A stretch of 33,252 bases of DNA, taken from IMG/VR virus record IMGVR_UViG_3300044994_000060, positions 1 through 33,252 of that record, one strand, 5' to 3'. The DNA comes from a virus. This document shows, one piece after another, positions 5,740 to 11,955 of this stretch; positions within the stretch are counted from its first letter, which is position 1; each line of letters opens with the position of its first letter. Position numbers and translations under genes: made by a program. The notes beneath the pieces were generated by a model. That model saw only the letters and a program-made list of their open reading frames with translations. It was not told the origin of the DNA and did not search any database.

Positions 5740-6201
5740 ATGACCGAAAACCAAGTCACCGTGCTGGAGCAAACCTTCGCGCTGAAGGTGGGCAAGAACA
5801 CGAGGTCTATCAGCGTGGCCGCTGGCCTGGCTCTGGGCCTGAAGCAAGCCGCGGAACTCATGCGCGAACTGGGGTTCCAGCGTGCGGTGCACCAGTACCG
5901 CTGCGGGAACTTCAAGCCGGCGCTCGATCTGCTGCAGTTCGCGGCTGCCCCGGCGCAGTTCAAGGCGGCCACGCCGGCTAGTGGCAAATGGACCCGTTCC
6001 CGGGTTCTCATGCTGGTGGAAATGATTCTCGACCGCAAGGCCCCGGAGAAGGGCTGGAGCAAGCGCGCCCAGGTCGGCCGCGCCCTGGCCACCCTGATTC
6101 AGGCGGAAGCTGACACTGGCGCGAAGGTGGAAACCCCGCCGGCCGTTGACGCTACCGTGGTGGCGCAGCCGGCCGCCGAACCGCTCGACGCGCTGATCTG
6201 A
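5740..6201 (+). CDS. First early protein, unknown
   Basis: A 153-residue soluble protein, ATG 5740 with GGAG at 5728-5731. The N-terminal half (KNTRSISVAAGLALGLKQAAELMRELGFQRAVHQYRC) is helical and basic. The middle holds KWTRSRVLMLVEMILDRKAPEKGWSKRAQVGRALATLIQ, also helical and strongly positive. The last 30 residues are Ala/Pro-rich and probably disordered. No enzyme motif is visible. As the first product of the early promoter it is a good candidate for host takeover or anti-defence work, as T7 0.3 is, but only its position supports that. Confidence 0.8.
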   Translation: MTENQVTVLEQTFALKVGKNTRSISVAAGLALGLKQAAELMRELGFQRAVHQYRCGNFKPALDLLQFAAAPAQFKAATPASGKWTRSRVLMLVEMILDRKAPEKGWSKRAQVGRALATLIQAEADTGAKVETPPAVDATVVAQPAAEPLDALI

Positions 6202-6216
6202 TCGGCTAGAGTGTAG

Positions 6217-6261
6217 CCCCTTGCCGGCCCGAAGGCCGGCTCGGGGGTGCGCTTTTGCACC
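6217..6261 (+). promoter_or_regulatory. Two-hairpin leader element A
   Basis: Hairpin 1: GCCGGCC (6223-6229), CGAA loop, GGCCGGC (6234-6240), extended by CCCC (6217-6220) with GGGG (6243-6246). Hairpin 2: GGTGC (6246-6250), GCTTTT loop, GCACC (6257-6261). It follows the stop of one gene and precedes the GGAGGG site of the next. It shares the AGCCCC start and two-stem plan with elements B, C and E. Confidence 0.65.
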
Positions 6262-6278
6262 GCAACTGGAGGGTAGCT

Positions 6279-6605
6279 ATGCAACCCGCAAGCATTCCGC
6301 GCCGGCAGGTCGGCGTGGCGCCGCGGTTTACCGTGGTATTTGAGGAATCCTGCGCCCGCGTGGTCCGGATGGCGGACTGGATGACCGTGGAAGTTGTTCC
6401 CGTCACCGGACACTCGACCCGTAGGGCCGCCTACAGGGCGGCTTCCGATATCGCGGAAGCGCTGAACGGCGCCGATCCCGATCCCGTGCTGCCCTTGTCG
6501 GCCGCGCCGCGGGCGTTCACCTCGTTCCTCGGCGCGCACAACTACGCGGCCCGTGCTGGTGGAACCGTCCGCCGCACGGGTTACTGGACGTGGGCGGTAG
6601 AGTGA
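6279..6605 (+). CDS. Unknown early protein
   Basis: A 108-residue protein, ATG 6279 with GGAGGG at 6268-6273. It has a short beta-like N-terminal part (APRFTVVFEESCARVVRMADWMTVEVVPV) and a helix with RAAYRAASDIAEALNGAD, whose AA..IA..LN.G pattern recurs in the protein at 9263. No known domain. The stop TGA overlaps a GTG start of a zinc-knuckle frame (GTGA at 6602-6605). Confidence 0.7.
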   Translation: MQPASIPRRQVGVAPRFTVVFEESCARVVRMADWMTVEVVPVTGHSTRRAAYRAASDIAEALNGADPDPVLPLSAAPRAFTSFLGAHNYAARAGGTVRRTGYWTWAVE

Positions 6606-6802
6606 AAGTGTGTCCGCTGTGCGGCGGCGGGCACAACCTAAGCAAGTGCCCTCGGTGGATTCCGCCGCGGGGCAGTGGCGGGTGCAATCCCGCCGTGAAC
6701 ATGGAGCATCGCCATGATGGCATACCTTCTCGCGTTTCTGATCGGCGGCAGTATCGACGTGCAGCCGCCGCGCATCCTGGCGCCGTTCGCAACGGAAGCT
6801 GA
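6602..6802 (+). CDS. Possible small zinc-knuckle protein, overlapping the next gene
   Basis: A 66-residue frame from GTG 6602, overlapping the previous stop as GTGA. It begins MKVCPLCGGGHNLSKCPRW, a Cys-x2-Cys-x3-His-x4-Cys knuckle like short zinc fingers seen in other phage small proteins. The last 30 codons run out of frame through the start of the next gene (6714-6902) and are Arg/Ala-rich, which could be a shadow. The knuckle lies before that overlap and is not explained by another gene. There is no independent ribosome site, so expression would depend on coupling. Confidence 0.5.
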   Translation: MKVCPLCGGGHNLSKCPRWIPPRGSGGCNPAVNMEHRHDGIPSRVSDRRQYRRAAAAHPGAVRNGS

Positions 6803-6902
6803 ATGCTTCCGGGCAGCCAAGGAACTGGCGGAACAGCACCCTGAAGTCAAGGCGATCGGCAAGTTCGCTTGCCTTCGAGTGCTGCCTGACCGGGAATCCT
6901 GA
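6714..6902 (+). CDS. Small early protein with hydrophobic N-terminus
   Basis: A 62-residue protein, ATG 6714 (an ATG also at 6717) with GGAG at 6703-6706. Residues 2-13 (MAYLLAFLIGGS) are hydrophobic, so it may be membrane-associated or exported. The rest (TEAECFRAAKELAEQHPEVKAIGKFACLRV) looks like a compact helix-strand unit with two cysteines. Function not recognised. It is followed directly by leader element B. Confidence 0.6.
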   Translation: MMAYLLAFLIGGSIDVQPPRILAPFATEAECFRAAKELAEQHPEVKAIGKFACLRVLPDRES

Positions 6903-6921
6903 ACCCTACTGGCATCGTAGC

Positions 6922-6964
6922 CCCTAGCCCGTCACGTGGCGGGCCTGGGAGTGCGATGGCGCTC
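6922..6964 (+). promoter_or_regulatory. Two-hairpin leader element B
   Basis: Hairpin 1: CCC-TA-GCCCG (6922-6931) with CGGGC-CT-GGG (6940-6949). Hairpin 2: GAGTGC (6949-6954), GATG loop, GCGCTC (6959-6964). The string AGCCCCTAGCCC and the CTGGGAGTGC joint are shared with element C. No gene of normal size follows. Only a 5-codon frame (ATG 6956 to TAA 6971-6973) is present. Confidence 0.65.
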
Positions 6965-6973
6965 GTCGGCTAA

Positions 6974-7036
6974 GTCTTGCCCCGCGGTCGCTGCGCCCGC
7001 GGGGCGTCTTCGGTAAGACGCTAAACGGTGGAAGAC
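6974..7036 (+). ncRNA. Structured RNA segment between elements B and C
   Basis: A perfect 9-bp stem GCCCCGCGG/CCGCGGGGC (6979-6987 with 6997-7005) is followed by GTCTT-CGGT-AAGAC (7006-7019). GTCTT also occurs at 6974 and AAGAC at 7032, so the stems can form in alternative ways. There is no gene in the 232-base gap 6903-7134. A stable phage RNA or switch is possible, but no known family is recognised. Confidence 0.35.
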
Positions 7037-7073
7037 GGGCGGCAGCCCAATAGCAGCGCGCTGATAGTTCAGC

Positions 7074-7115
7074 CCCTAGCCCACTGCGGTGGGCCTGGGA
7101 GTGCACTGTCGCACT
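7074..7115 (+). promoter_or_regulatory. Two-hairpin leader element C
   Basis: Hairpin 1: CCC-TA-GCCCAC (7074-7084), TGCG loop, GTGGGC-CT-GGG (7089-7099). Hairpin 2: AGTGC (7100-7104), ACTGTC loop, GCACT (7111-7115). Compared with B, the arm bases change on both sides (GCCCG/CGGGC against GCCCAC/GTGGGC) so that pairing is kept. It precedes the kinase-fold gene. Confidence 0.7.
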
Positions 7116-7134
7116 GCATCATGGAACGTGTACC

Positions 7135-7800
7135 ATGAACAATGTCTCGTTGCGGGTCCTGCTCGCGGCCGAACGCCTTCTGCAGATGGCCCGTGAAGGT
7201 GTCATCGTTGGTGTCGAGGACGGCTACGCTAGTGACGCGGTGGCCGTGCACCGCACTGGTAGGGCACTCCAAGACGCTGGGGTGAGCTGCAAGATTCTCG
7301 GCCACGGAGCGTACAGCGCGGTGCTGGACGTGGACCCTGATGGGCCCTGGGTTCTGAAGGTGAGCCTGTCCGACGTTGACGGGTACCATGAGTTCGTGGA
7401 GCATCTTCCCAGCCTGCGGGAGGACTTTCAATGGGCGGCCGAGCATCTTCCGCACGTCATCAAGCTGGGCCGTGAGAAGCACGTTCACGTGTACGCCGTG
7501 GAGCGCTTGGTGAACCCAAACACCGACGAGTTTGAGCTTCTTCGGTCCCACGGGGATTCGCTCGCTACGAACTCTTACCTTACGATCAGCGACGAACTGA
7601 AACGAATCGCGAGGCGGATCGGGCTCACCAGCGACTTCAGTACCAGTTGGGATTGGCACAATGTGATGCTGCGCATCTGCCCCCTAACCGGAGAGCCCAC
7701 CCCGGTCATCACTGACCCCTGGTCGCACCAGGAAGAAGACTGCGATTGGTGCGAAGAGCCGGAAGAGGAAGAGGAAGAGGAAGAGGACTGCGACGAGTAG
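7135..7800 (+). CDS. Kinase-fold early protein with acidic tail
   Basis: A 221-residue protein, ATG 7135. A protein-kinase-like fold is suggested by a Gly-rich loop LGHGAYSAVL (55-64), then VLKV with Lys75 in the ATP-lysine position. Next comes SWDWHNVMLR (171-180) as a shortened catalytic loop (Asp173, His175, Asn176), and VITDP with Asp194 in place of DFG. The order and spacing match small atypical kinases in other podophages, but the Asp-to-Asn distance is shorter than usual, so activity is uncertain. The last 25 residues are mostly Glu/Asp with two Cys. T7 also has an early kinase (gp0.7), though a different protein. Element C lies directly upstream, and a 6-codon frame (7121-7138) overlaps the start as ATGA. 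Confidence 0.75.
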   Translation: MNNVSLRVLLAAERLLQMAREGVIVGVEDGYASDAVAVHRTGRALQDAGVSCKILGHGAYSAVLDVDPDGPWVLKVSLSDVDGYHEFVEHLPSLREDFQWAAEHLPHVIKLGREKHVHVYAVERLVNPNTDEFELLRSHGDSLATNSYLTISDELKRIARRIGLTSDFSTSWDWHNVMLRICPLTGEPTPVITDPWSHQEEDCDWCEEPEEEEEEEEDCDE

Positions 7801-7805
7801 TCCAC

Positions 7806-7858
7806 GGGCCCCTACGGTGGGGCCCTTCCACAGCACCACACGTGGTGTTGCGGAAGGG
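7806..7858 (+). promoter_or_regulatory. Leader element D with competing hairpins
   Basis: GGGCCCC (7806-7812) can pair with GGGGCCC (7819-7825). CCCTTCC (7823-7829) can pair with GGAAGGG (7852-7858), enclosing CACCA/TGGTG (7834-7838 with 7843-7847). The two outer stems share bases 7823-7825, so they partly exclude each other. It sits between the kinase-fold gene and the next start and is the most divergent member of the leader family. Confidence 0.55.
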
Positions 7859-7887
7859 CTCACTTCTGAGCCTGATCGGAGGACCAC

Positions 7888-8109
7888 ATGGTCTATGACA
7901 GAACCGCGGCCATCATCGCCGCCCGCCATGCGCTCGCGGAACTGGAGCGCGATCCGAGCACGCCGCCGGGCGTTATCTCCTGCGCGAAGCTGGCGATCCA
8001 CTGTGTCGAGGAAGAACGTCCTATCCCGCGATGGGTCCAGGACACGCTGCACTTGCACGCGGCTTTCCGCCAGGGGCAGGACCGTTACGGGAAGGGGCTG
8101 GAGCGATGA
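7888..8109 (+). CDS. Unknown small early protein
   Basis: A 73-residue, mostly helical protein, ATG 7888 with GGAGG at 7878-7882. The sequence AAIIAARHALAELERDPSTPPGVISCAKLAIHCVEEE suggests two helices around a Pro turn, with two cysteines in the second. It overlaps the next start as ATGA. No known family recognised. Confidence 0.7.
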   Translation: MVYDRTAAIIAARHALAELERDPSTPPGVISCAKLAIHCVEEERPIPRWVQDTLHLHAAFRQGQDRYGKGLER

Positions 8110-8468
8110 ACGGCGAGATCGAAACCGCGCTGCGGAACATCTACTGCGCGCTGCTCAGCGGGAACGGGCAGCACAACAACTTCGTTCTGGAGGTTCGTTG
8201 CGGTATCTGCTTCAACGTGGGCGTTCAGATGGAGACCCTGATGGACAAGCGACTGGCGGTGGACTGGCTGCGCCGGGCGTTCTCTCGCTTGGGGCTTGAC
8301 CAGGAGTACCCCGTGAAGCATCCGCGTATGCTGGCCGGGCAGGCCTACTCCCTGGTCGGCATCATGTGGCCGCACCCGGAGTTGAAGCCCGAGCACCGTG
8401 AATACGCGGAGAACCGCGTCGCGCTGCTGCGCCAGTTGATTGACCTCGCTACAACAGACGGAGTCTGA
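8106..8468 (+). CDS. GIC/YPV-domain early protein (paralog 1)
   Basis: A 120-residue protein, ATG 8106, overlapping the previous stop by 4 bases with GGAG at 8100-8103. It carries CGICFN (32-37), then LRRAFSRLGLDQEYPVKHPRM (55-75), AYSLVGIMW and an EYAENRVALLRQLI helix. The same motifs in the same order fill the C-terminal 100 residues of the next protein, so the two are related by duplication. Short proteins with GIC-N and YPV motifs occur in many phages without a known role. I know of no tested function. Confidence 0.75.
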   Translation: MNGEIETALRNIYCALLSGNGQHNNFVLEVRCGICFNVGVQMETLMDKRLAVDWLRRAFSRLGLDQEYPVKHPRMLAGQAYSLVGIMWPHPELKPEHREYAENRVALLRQLIDLATTDGV

Positions 8469-8469
8469 C

Positions 8470-9192
8470 ATGGAATTGGTCCTGAACATCGACGTTGGAA
8501 CGAAAGGCGCCCCTTTCACCGCGGTTGTCGAATTACTGATGCGCGGCACGAGGCTGCGCGACTTCTCCGTGCTGGAGAAGCACGGCGACACGGCTGTCGT
8601 TGGATACGAAAAGCTGCCATGCGCCGCATGGCGCCGGAGGGTCTATGAACTCTCCGACGATCTCGGGGAAGACTGCATCGCAGCGCTCGCCACTCGTGGA
8701 CCGGGCGCTGGCCGCGGCCTACTGATCGGCCCAGACTCGGCGGACTGGGAACCGTTCCGCATGGAACTGTTCTCGCTGCCGAAAGGCTCCCCGCCAGTTT
8801 TCGACGACTGGCGGCACGCAGACGATCTCGTCATGCAGCACCTGCTTCTGGACGTGTACCGGGCCGCTGTCGAAGGCGGATCGGGTGTTCCTGGCTGGGT
8901 GTTCCAGCGTAATGCTGGGATTTGCCACAACACCAAGGAACTGGCCTTCCGTAGGCGTGTGTGGGGGGACGGCGTCAGCGCGCGGCTGAAACACGCCTTC
9001 GAGGAGATGGGTCTCGACCCGAATTACCCGGTCGCGCACCCCACGATGAGCAACCAGGCCGCGTATGACAGCATACACGACGTCTGGAGGACGGAGCCCG
9101 ACGACTATACGCCCACGGAAGACGTGCTCTACGCCATCGCGAGGTTCGACCTCCTGGGAGAGCTGATCGAGCGGTTCACTCCTCGCTTCTGA
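8470..9192 (+). CDS. Early protein with C-terminal GIC/YPV domain (paralog 2)
   Basis: A 240-residue protein, ATG 8470 with CGGAG at 8459-8463. Residues 1-110 are a mixed alpha/beta region of unknown kind. Residues about 141-236 are a second copy of the domain in the preceding gene: AGICHN (149-154), LKHAFEEMGLDPNYPVAHPTM (173-193), AAYDSIHDVW and a closing ARFDLLGELIERF helix. The extra N-terminal domain suggests duplication followed by fusion, or loss in the shorter copy. It is followed by leader element E. Confidence 0.75.
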   Translation: MELVLNIDVGTKGAPFTAVVELLMRGTRLRDFSVLEKHGDTAVVGYEKLPCAAWRRRVYELSDDLGEDCIAALATRGPGAGRGLLIGPDSADWEPFRMELFSLPKGSPPVFDDWRHADDLVMQHLLLDVYRAAVEGGSGVPGWVFQRNAGICHNTKELAFRRRVWGDGVSARLKHAFEEMGLDPNYPVAHPTMSNQAAYDSIHDVWRTEPDDYTPTEDVLYAIARFDLLGELIERFTPRF

Positions 9193-9204
9193 CGGCAGGC
9201 AGAC

Positions 9205-9248
9205 TAAGCCCCTACCCGCAAGGTGGGGGCTTACTCGGCATGTGCCGA
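9205..9248 (+). promoter_or_regulatory. Two-hairpin leader element E
   Basis: Hairpin 1: 9205-9216 pairs with 9222-9233 over 12 positions (one G-U), loop CGCAA. The 5' arm contains AAGCCCCTACC. Hairpin 2: TCGGCA (9235-9240) with TGCCGA (9243-9248). A CGGAG site and ATG follow at once. The layout is the same as elements A-C. Confidence 0.7.
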
Positions 9249-9262
9249 CAACGGAGATGATT

Positions 9263-9526
9263 ATGCAAATCGAACAAGCCTTTGCCAAGCTCGCCCTGAC
9301 GGACAACAAGGTGCTGGGCATGATCCTGGCAAAATGGGACCGTGAGTCCGTTGCTGCCATGCGGGGCATCAAGGTGCGCCAGGCGTTCCGCCCCGCGTTC
9401 ATCAACGGGGTGCACACGGTGCAGAACCTGCGCCTGATGACGCATGGCCCCGCCGTCCGTACCGCGAAGCAGGCGGCCCGTATCGCGGACGACCTGAACG
9501 CCGGCCGCATCACTTGGGAGAACTGA
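9263..9526 (+). CDS. Unknown small early protein
   Basis: An 87-residue basic helical protein. ATG 9263 is chosen because CGGAG (9252-9256) is at the right distance; an earlier GTG lies inside hairpin 2 of element E. The part RTAKQAARIADDLNAGRITWEN shares the AA..IA..LN.G pattern with the protein at 6279. No enzyme motif visible. Confidence 0.7.
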   Translation: MQIEQAFAKLALTDNKVLGMILAKWDRESVAAMRGIKVRQAFRPAFINGVHTVQNLRLMTHGPAVRTAKQAARIADDLNAGRITWEN

Positions 9527-9527
9527 C

Positions 9528-9812
9528 ATGGGGTACCGCACCGTTCACTATGCGACCGTCTTGCCCGGCAAGAAGCTGGGGTCCTGGGTCCCTGACATGG
9601 ACAGATTCATCAAGGACGGGGATGTTCTCCCCCTCGATGAGGGCAGCCCCGACGACGAGCACAAGTCCGTTCTCTTGAGGACCCATCAAGGTTGCTTGTT
9701 CTACGTGGACAAGCGGAACCTGAGATTCCACAGCGCTGTGGAGTTCGACTACAAGGGCGACTACGTCGAGCTGGGCTACGCCTTCGAGCAGGCCCTGCCC
9801 GACGAGAGCTGA
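9528..9812 (+). CDS. Unknown small early protein before primase
   Basis: A 94-residue protein, ATG 9528, GGGAG at 9516-9520. Sequence is acidic and probably beta-rich (HYATVLPGKKLGSWVPDMD, then a C-terminal helix). No motif recognised. The stop TGA is followed immediately by the GTG start of primase, so it may be co-translated with it. Confidence 0.65.
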   Translation: MGYRTVHYATVLPGKKLGSWVPDMDRFIKDGDVLPLDEGSPDDEHKSVLLRTHQGCLFYVDKRNLRFHSAVEFDYKGDYVELGYAFEQALPDES

Positions 9813-10628
9813 GTGCTCGCCCGTGAGTCTTGGGCGCATCTTGCTGACGCTGTCGGCCTTGGAGAACGCAAGGACTTCCCGCACGACTGCGGGCCCGGGG
9901 AAAAGCTCAGGATCAGCCGAGACCATCGTGGCTGGTCCGCCTGGTGCTTCCGGTGCTCGGACGGAGGGTTCATCCCGGCCGCACCTCCTTCCCTGGCGGA
10001 GCGGCTGGCGGCCGAGGATCGCGCCCGTGCTGCTGGCCTTGAGGCTTCTGGCCGGGCAGCCGACGCCCCGCCTGAGCCCGCCGTCCGAGATGTTGGAGAG
10101 TGGCCGGCCGGGGCGGCGGTGTGGCTGTACCGTGCGGGCCTCAGCAGGGCCGACATAGGCCGCCTGGGGGTGTACTACCACCCGGGCACTGATCGCGTCG
10201 TGGTGCCCGTTCTAGGGCCTTCTGGACCCATCTTCTGGCAGGCCCGGGCTCTGCGCCCGTGGCAGAAGCCGAAGTACCTGGGCCCGAAGAACCGGCCCCG
10301 GGACTTGATCGCTACCTGGGGGACGCACCCGGACGTGACGCTGACCGAGGACATGCTGAGCGCGATCAAGATCGGCATGGCCGGGGGCACCGGGCTCTGC
10401 CTGTTCGGCACGCACCTGCAGGACCACGTGCTGGCGCACCTGATCCGCAAGGGGTGCCGTGTGAACGTCTGGATGGACCCGGACACCGCCGGCCGCAGTG
10501 CCGCGGCCAAGATCGCCCGCCGGCTGGAGTCGGTCGGCGTGCAGCGGAGGGTAGTACACAGCGAGCACGACCCGAAGCTGCATACGGTTCGAGAGATCAA
10601 CGCCCTGTTGGGCAAGGAGTGGACATGA
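9813..10628 (+). CDS. DNA primase (TOPRIM)
   Basis: A 271-residue primase that makes RNA primers for the lagging strand. An N-terminal zinc site is suggested by His24, Cys26, Cys45 and Cys48 (HDC ... WCFRC). The TOPRIM core shows Glu179 (LTEDMLSA) and the Asp222-x-Asp224 pair (WMDPDTAGRSAA). The C-terminal half ends without helicase motifs. The helicase is the next gene, the split arrangement of phiKMV-like phages, unlike fused T7 gp4. The start is GTG 9813, directly after the previous stop; no better in-frame start is upstream. The stop overlaps a 9-codon frame as ATGA. Confidence 0.9.
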   Translation: MLARESWAHLADAVGLGERKDFPHDCGPGEKLRISRDHRGWSAWCFRCSDGGFIPAAPPSLAERLAAEDRARAAGLEASGRAADAPPEPAVRDVGEWPAGAAVWLYRAGLSRADIGRLGVYYHPGTDRVVVPVLGPSGPIFWQARALRPWQKPKYLGPKNRPRDLIATWGTHPDVTLTEDMLSAIKIGMAGGTGLCLFGTHLQDHVLAHLIRKGCRVNVWMDPDTAGRSAAAKIARRLESVGVQRRVVHSEHDPKLHTVREINALLGKEWT

Positions 10629-10654
10629 GCATCTTCATGGAAGCCAGCCGATGA
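10625..10654 (+). CDS. 9-codon bridging micro-ORF (MSIFMEASR)
   Basis: ATG 10625 overlaps the primase stop as ATGA, and its own TGA at 10652-10654 overlaps the helicase ATG (10651) as ATGA. It lacks a stable domain at nine residues. A role as a translational relay between primase and helicase is inferred from the two exact overlaps. Confidence 0.4.
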   Translation: MSIFMEASR

Positions 10655-11955
10655 GCCTGGACATCACCACGCTGAGGCTGCTGCGGACGCGGGAGCGGTA
10701 CGAGCAGTTCGCCTCGGCTATCCCTGACCGCGCCGTCTCGGCGCACACGAAGGCGCTGATCAAGGACTTCGGCAGGATGTTCGCCGAAAGCCCTGAGCTG
10801 CAGCGCATCGAGCCCGAGCCCTTCATGCTGTGGCTGAAGATCGCCAGGCCGAAGCTCAGCGAAGACGCGCTCGCCATCATCGCCGGCGTCATGCGGCAGG
10901 TGGACTCCGACCCGGAGCCCGGCGTGGAGAGCGCCATCATGGGGCGCCTGTACGAGGCCGAGAGCGCGGCACGCATCGCGGACATCCTGGCCGCGTGGAA
11001 CGACGGCGGCGAGGTCAACCTGCAGTACATGGTGCAGCGAGAGGCGGAGCAGCTGGCCCTGCGCCAGAACCGCGTGGTCGTGAACCCGCAGGTGCTGACG
11101 CCAATCGAGGAACTGCTCGACGAAGACGCGAACGACACCGGGCTGCGGTTCAGGCTCAAGTGCCTGGACGCGCACATCAAGCCCCTGGTGCCTGGGGACT
11201 TCGTGGTCCTGGCGGCCCGCCCCGACAAGGGCAAGACCAGCCTGTGCGCTGACATCCTGACGCACATGGCCGCCCAGGTGGACACACTGTACCCCGGAGA
11301 GAACCGCAGCATCCTGTGGTTCAACAACGAGGGGCCTGGCCGGCGCATCGTGAAGCGCGCCTTCCAGGCCGCCCTGGGGGCCACCGTCGAGGAGATGGTG
11401 GCGATGCGTGCGCTGCCGCCGAAGGACCCGAAGTACGGGCACCGGCTGCGCGAGGCCTACGCCGAGGCGCTGGGCGGCCGACCGGGTGTGCTGCGCGTCA
11501 TGGACATCCACGACATGTGGAACCACGAGGTCGAGGCGCTGATCCAGCGCTACCGGCCGGCGCTGGTGCTGTTCGACATGATCGACAACATCAAGTTCGG
11601 AGGCTCCACCCTCAACGGCGGCGAGCGCACGGACCAGCTGCTGGAGAGCATGTACCAGTGGGCCCGCATGATGGGCGTGAAGCACAACACGGCCGTCATG
11701 GCGACCAGCCAAGTCAGCGCCGAGGGCGACGGGATGCAGTACCCGACGCTGCCGATGCTGAAGGACAGCCGCACTGGCAAGCAGGGCGCCGCCGACGTGA
11801 TCATCACGATGGGCGCCGTCAACGACCCGACGCTGGCGAACAGCCGGTACCTGGGGACCACGAAGAACAAGAAGGCGCGCACCGGCGTGCCGGCCAGCCC
11901 GCGTGCTGAGGTCTACTTCGACGCTGACCGATGCCGTTTCAAGGAGTTCGGATGA
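10651..11955 (+). CDS. Replicative DNA helicase (DnaB/T7 gp4-type)
   Basis: A 434-residue helicase that unwinds DNA 5' to 3' at the fork as a ring. An N-terminal helical region (1-150) is followed by the RecA-like core. Walker A is ARPDKGKTS (189-197, Lys195), with Ala where many have Gly. Walker B is ALVLFDMIDN with Asp309. A sensor-like ATSQVSAEG segment and a C-terminal Arg/Lys-rich loop (LGTTKNKKARTG) follow. The start at ATG 10651 overlaps the micro-ORF before it. The end carries an AAGGAG site (11941-11946) for the next gene, whose ATG overlaps the stop. Confidence 0.92.
   Translation: MSLDITTLRLLRTRERYEQFASAIPDRAVSAHTKALIKDFGRMFAESPELQRIEPEPFMLWLKIARPKLSEDALAIIAGVMRQVDSDPEPGVESAIMGRLYEAESAARIADILAAWNDGGEVNLQYMVQREAEQLALRQNRVVVNPQVLTPIEELLDEDANDTGLRFRLKCLDAHIKPLVPGDFVVLAARPDKGKTSLCADILTHMAAQVDTLYPGENRSILWFNNEGPGRRIVKRAFQAALGATVEEMVAMRALPPKDPKYGHRLREAYAEALGGRPGVLRVMDIHDMWNHEVEALIQRYRPALVLFDMIDNIKFGGSTLNGGERTDQLLESMYQWARMMGVKHNTAVMATSQVSAEGDGMQYPTLPMLKDSRTGKQGAADVIITMGAVNDPTLANSRYLGTTKNKKARTGVPASPRAEVYFDADRCRFKEFG

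Noticed and set aside
6901-6913. Fourth phage promoter (CCCTACTGGCA at 6904)
   Set aside because: It resembles the motif but lacks the central TA, so the core spacing is broken. It also lies in the host-transcribed early region.
9105-9115. TATAC motif inside the paralog gene as a promoter
   Set aside because: The flanks (GACTATACGCC) do not match the CC..TGGC context and it lies within a coding region.
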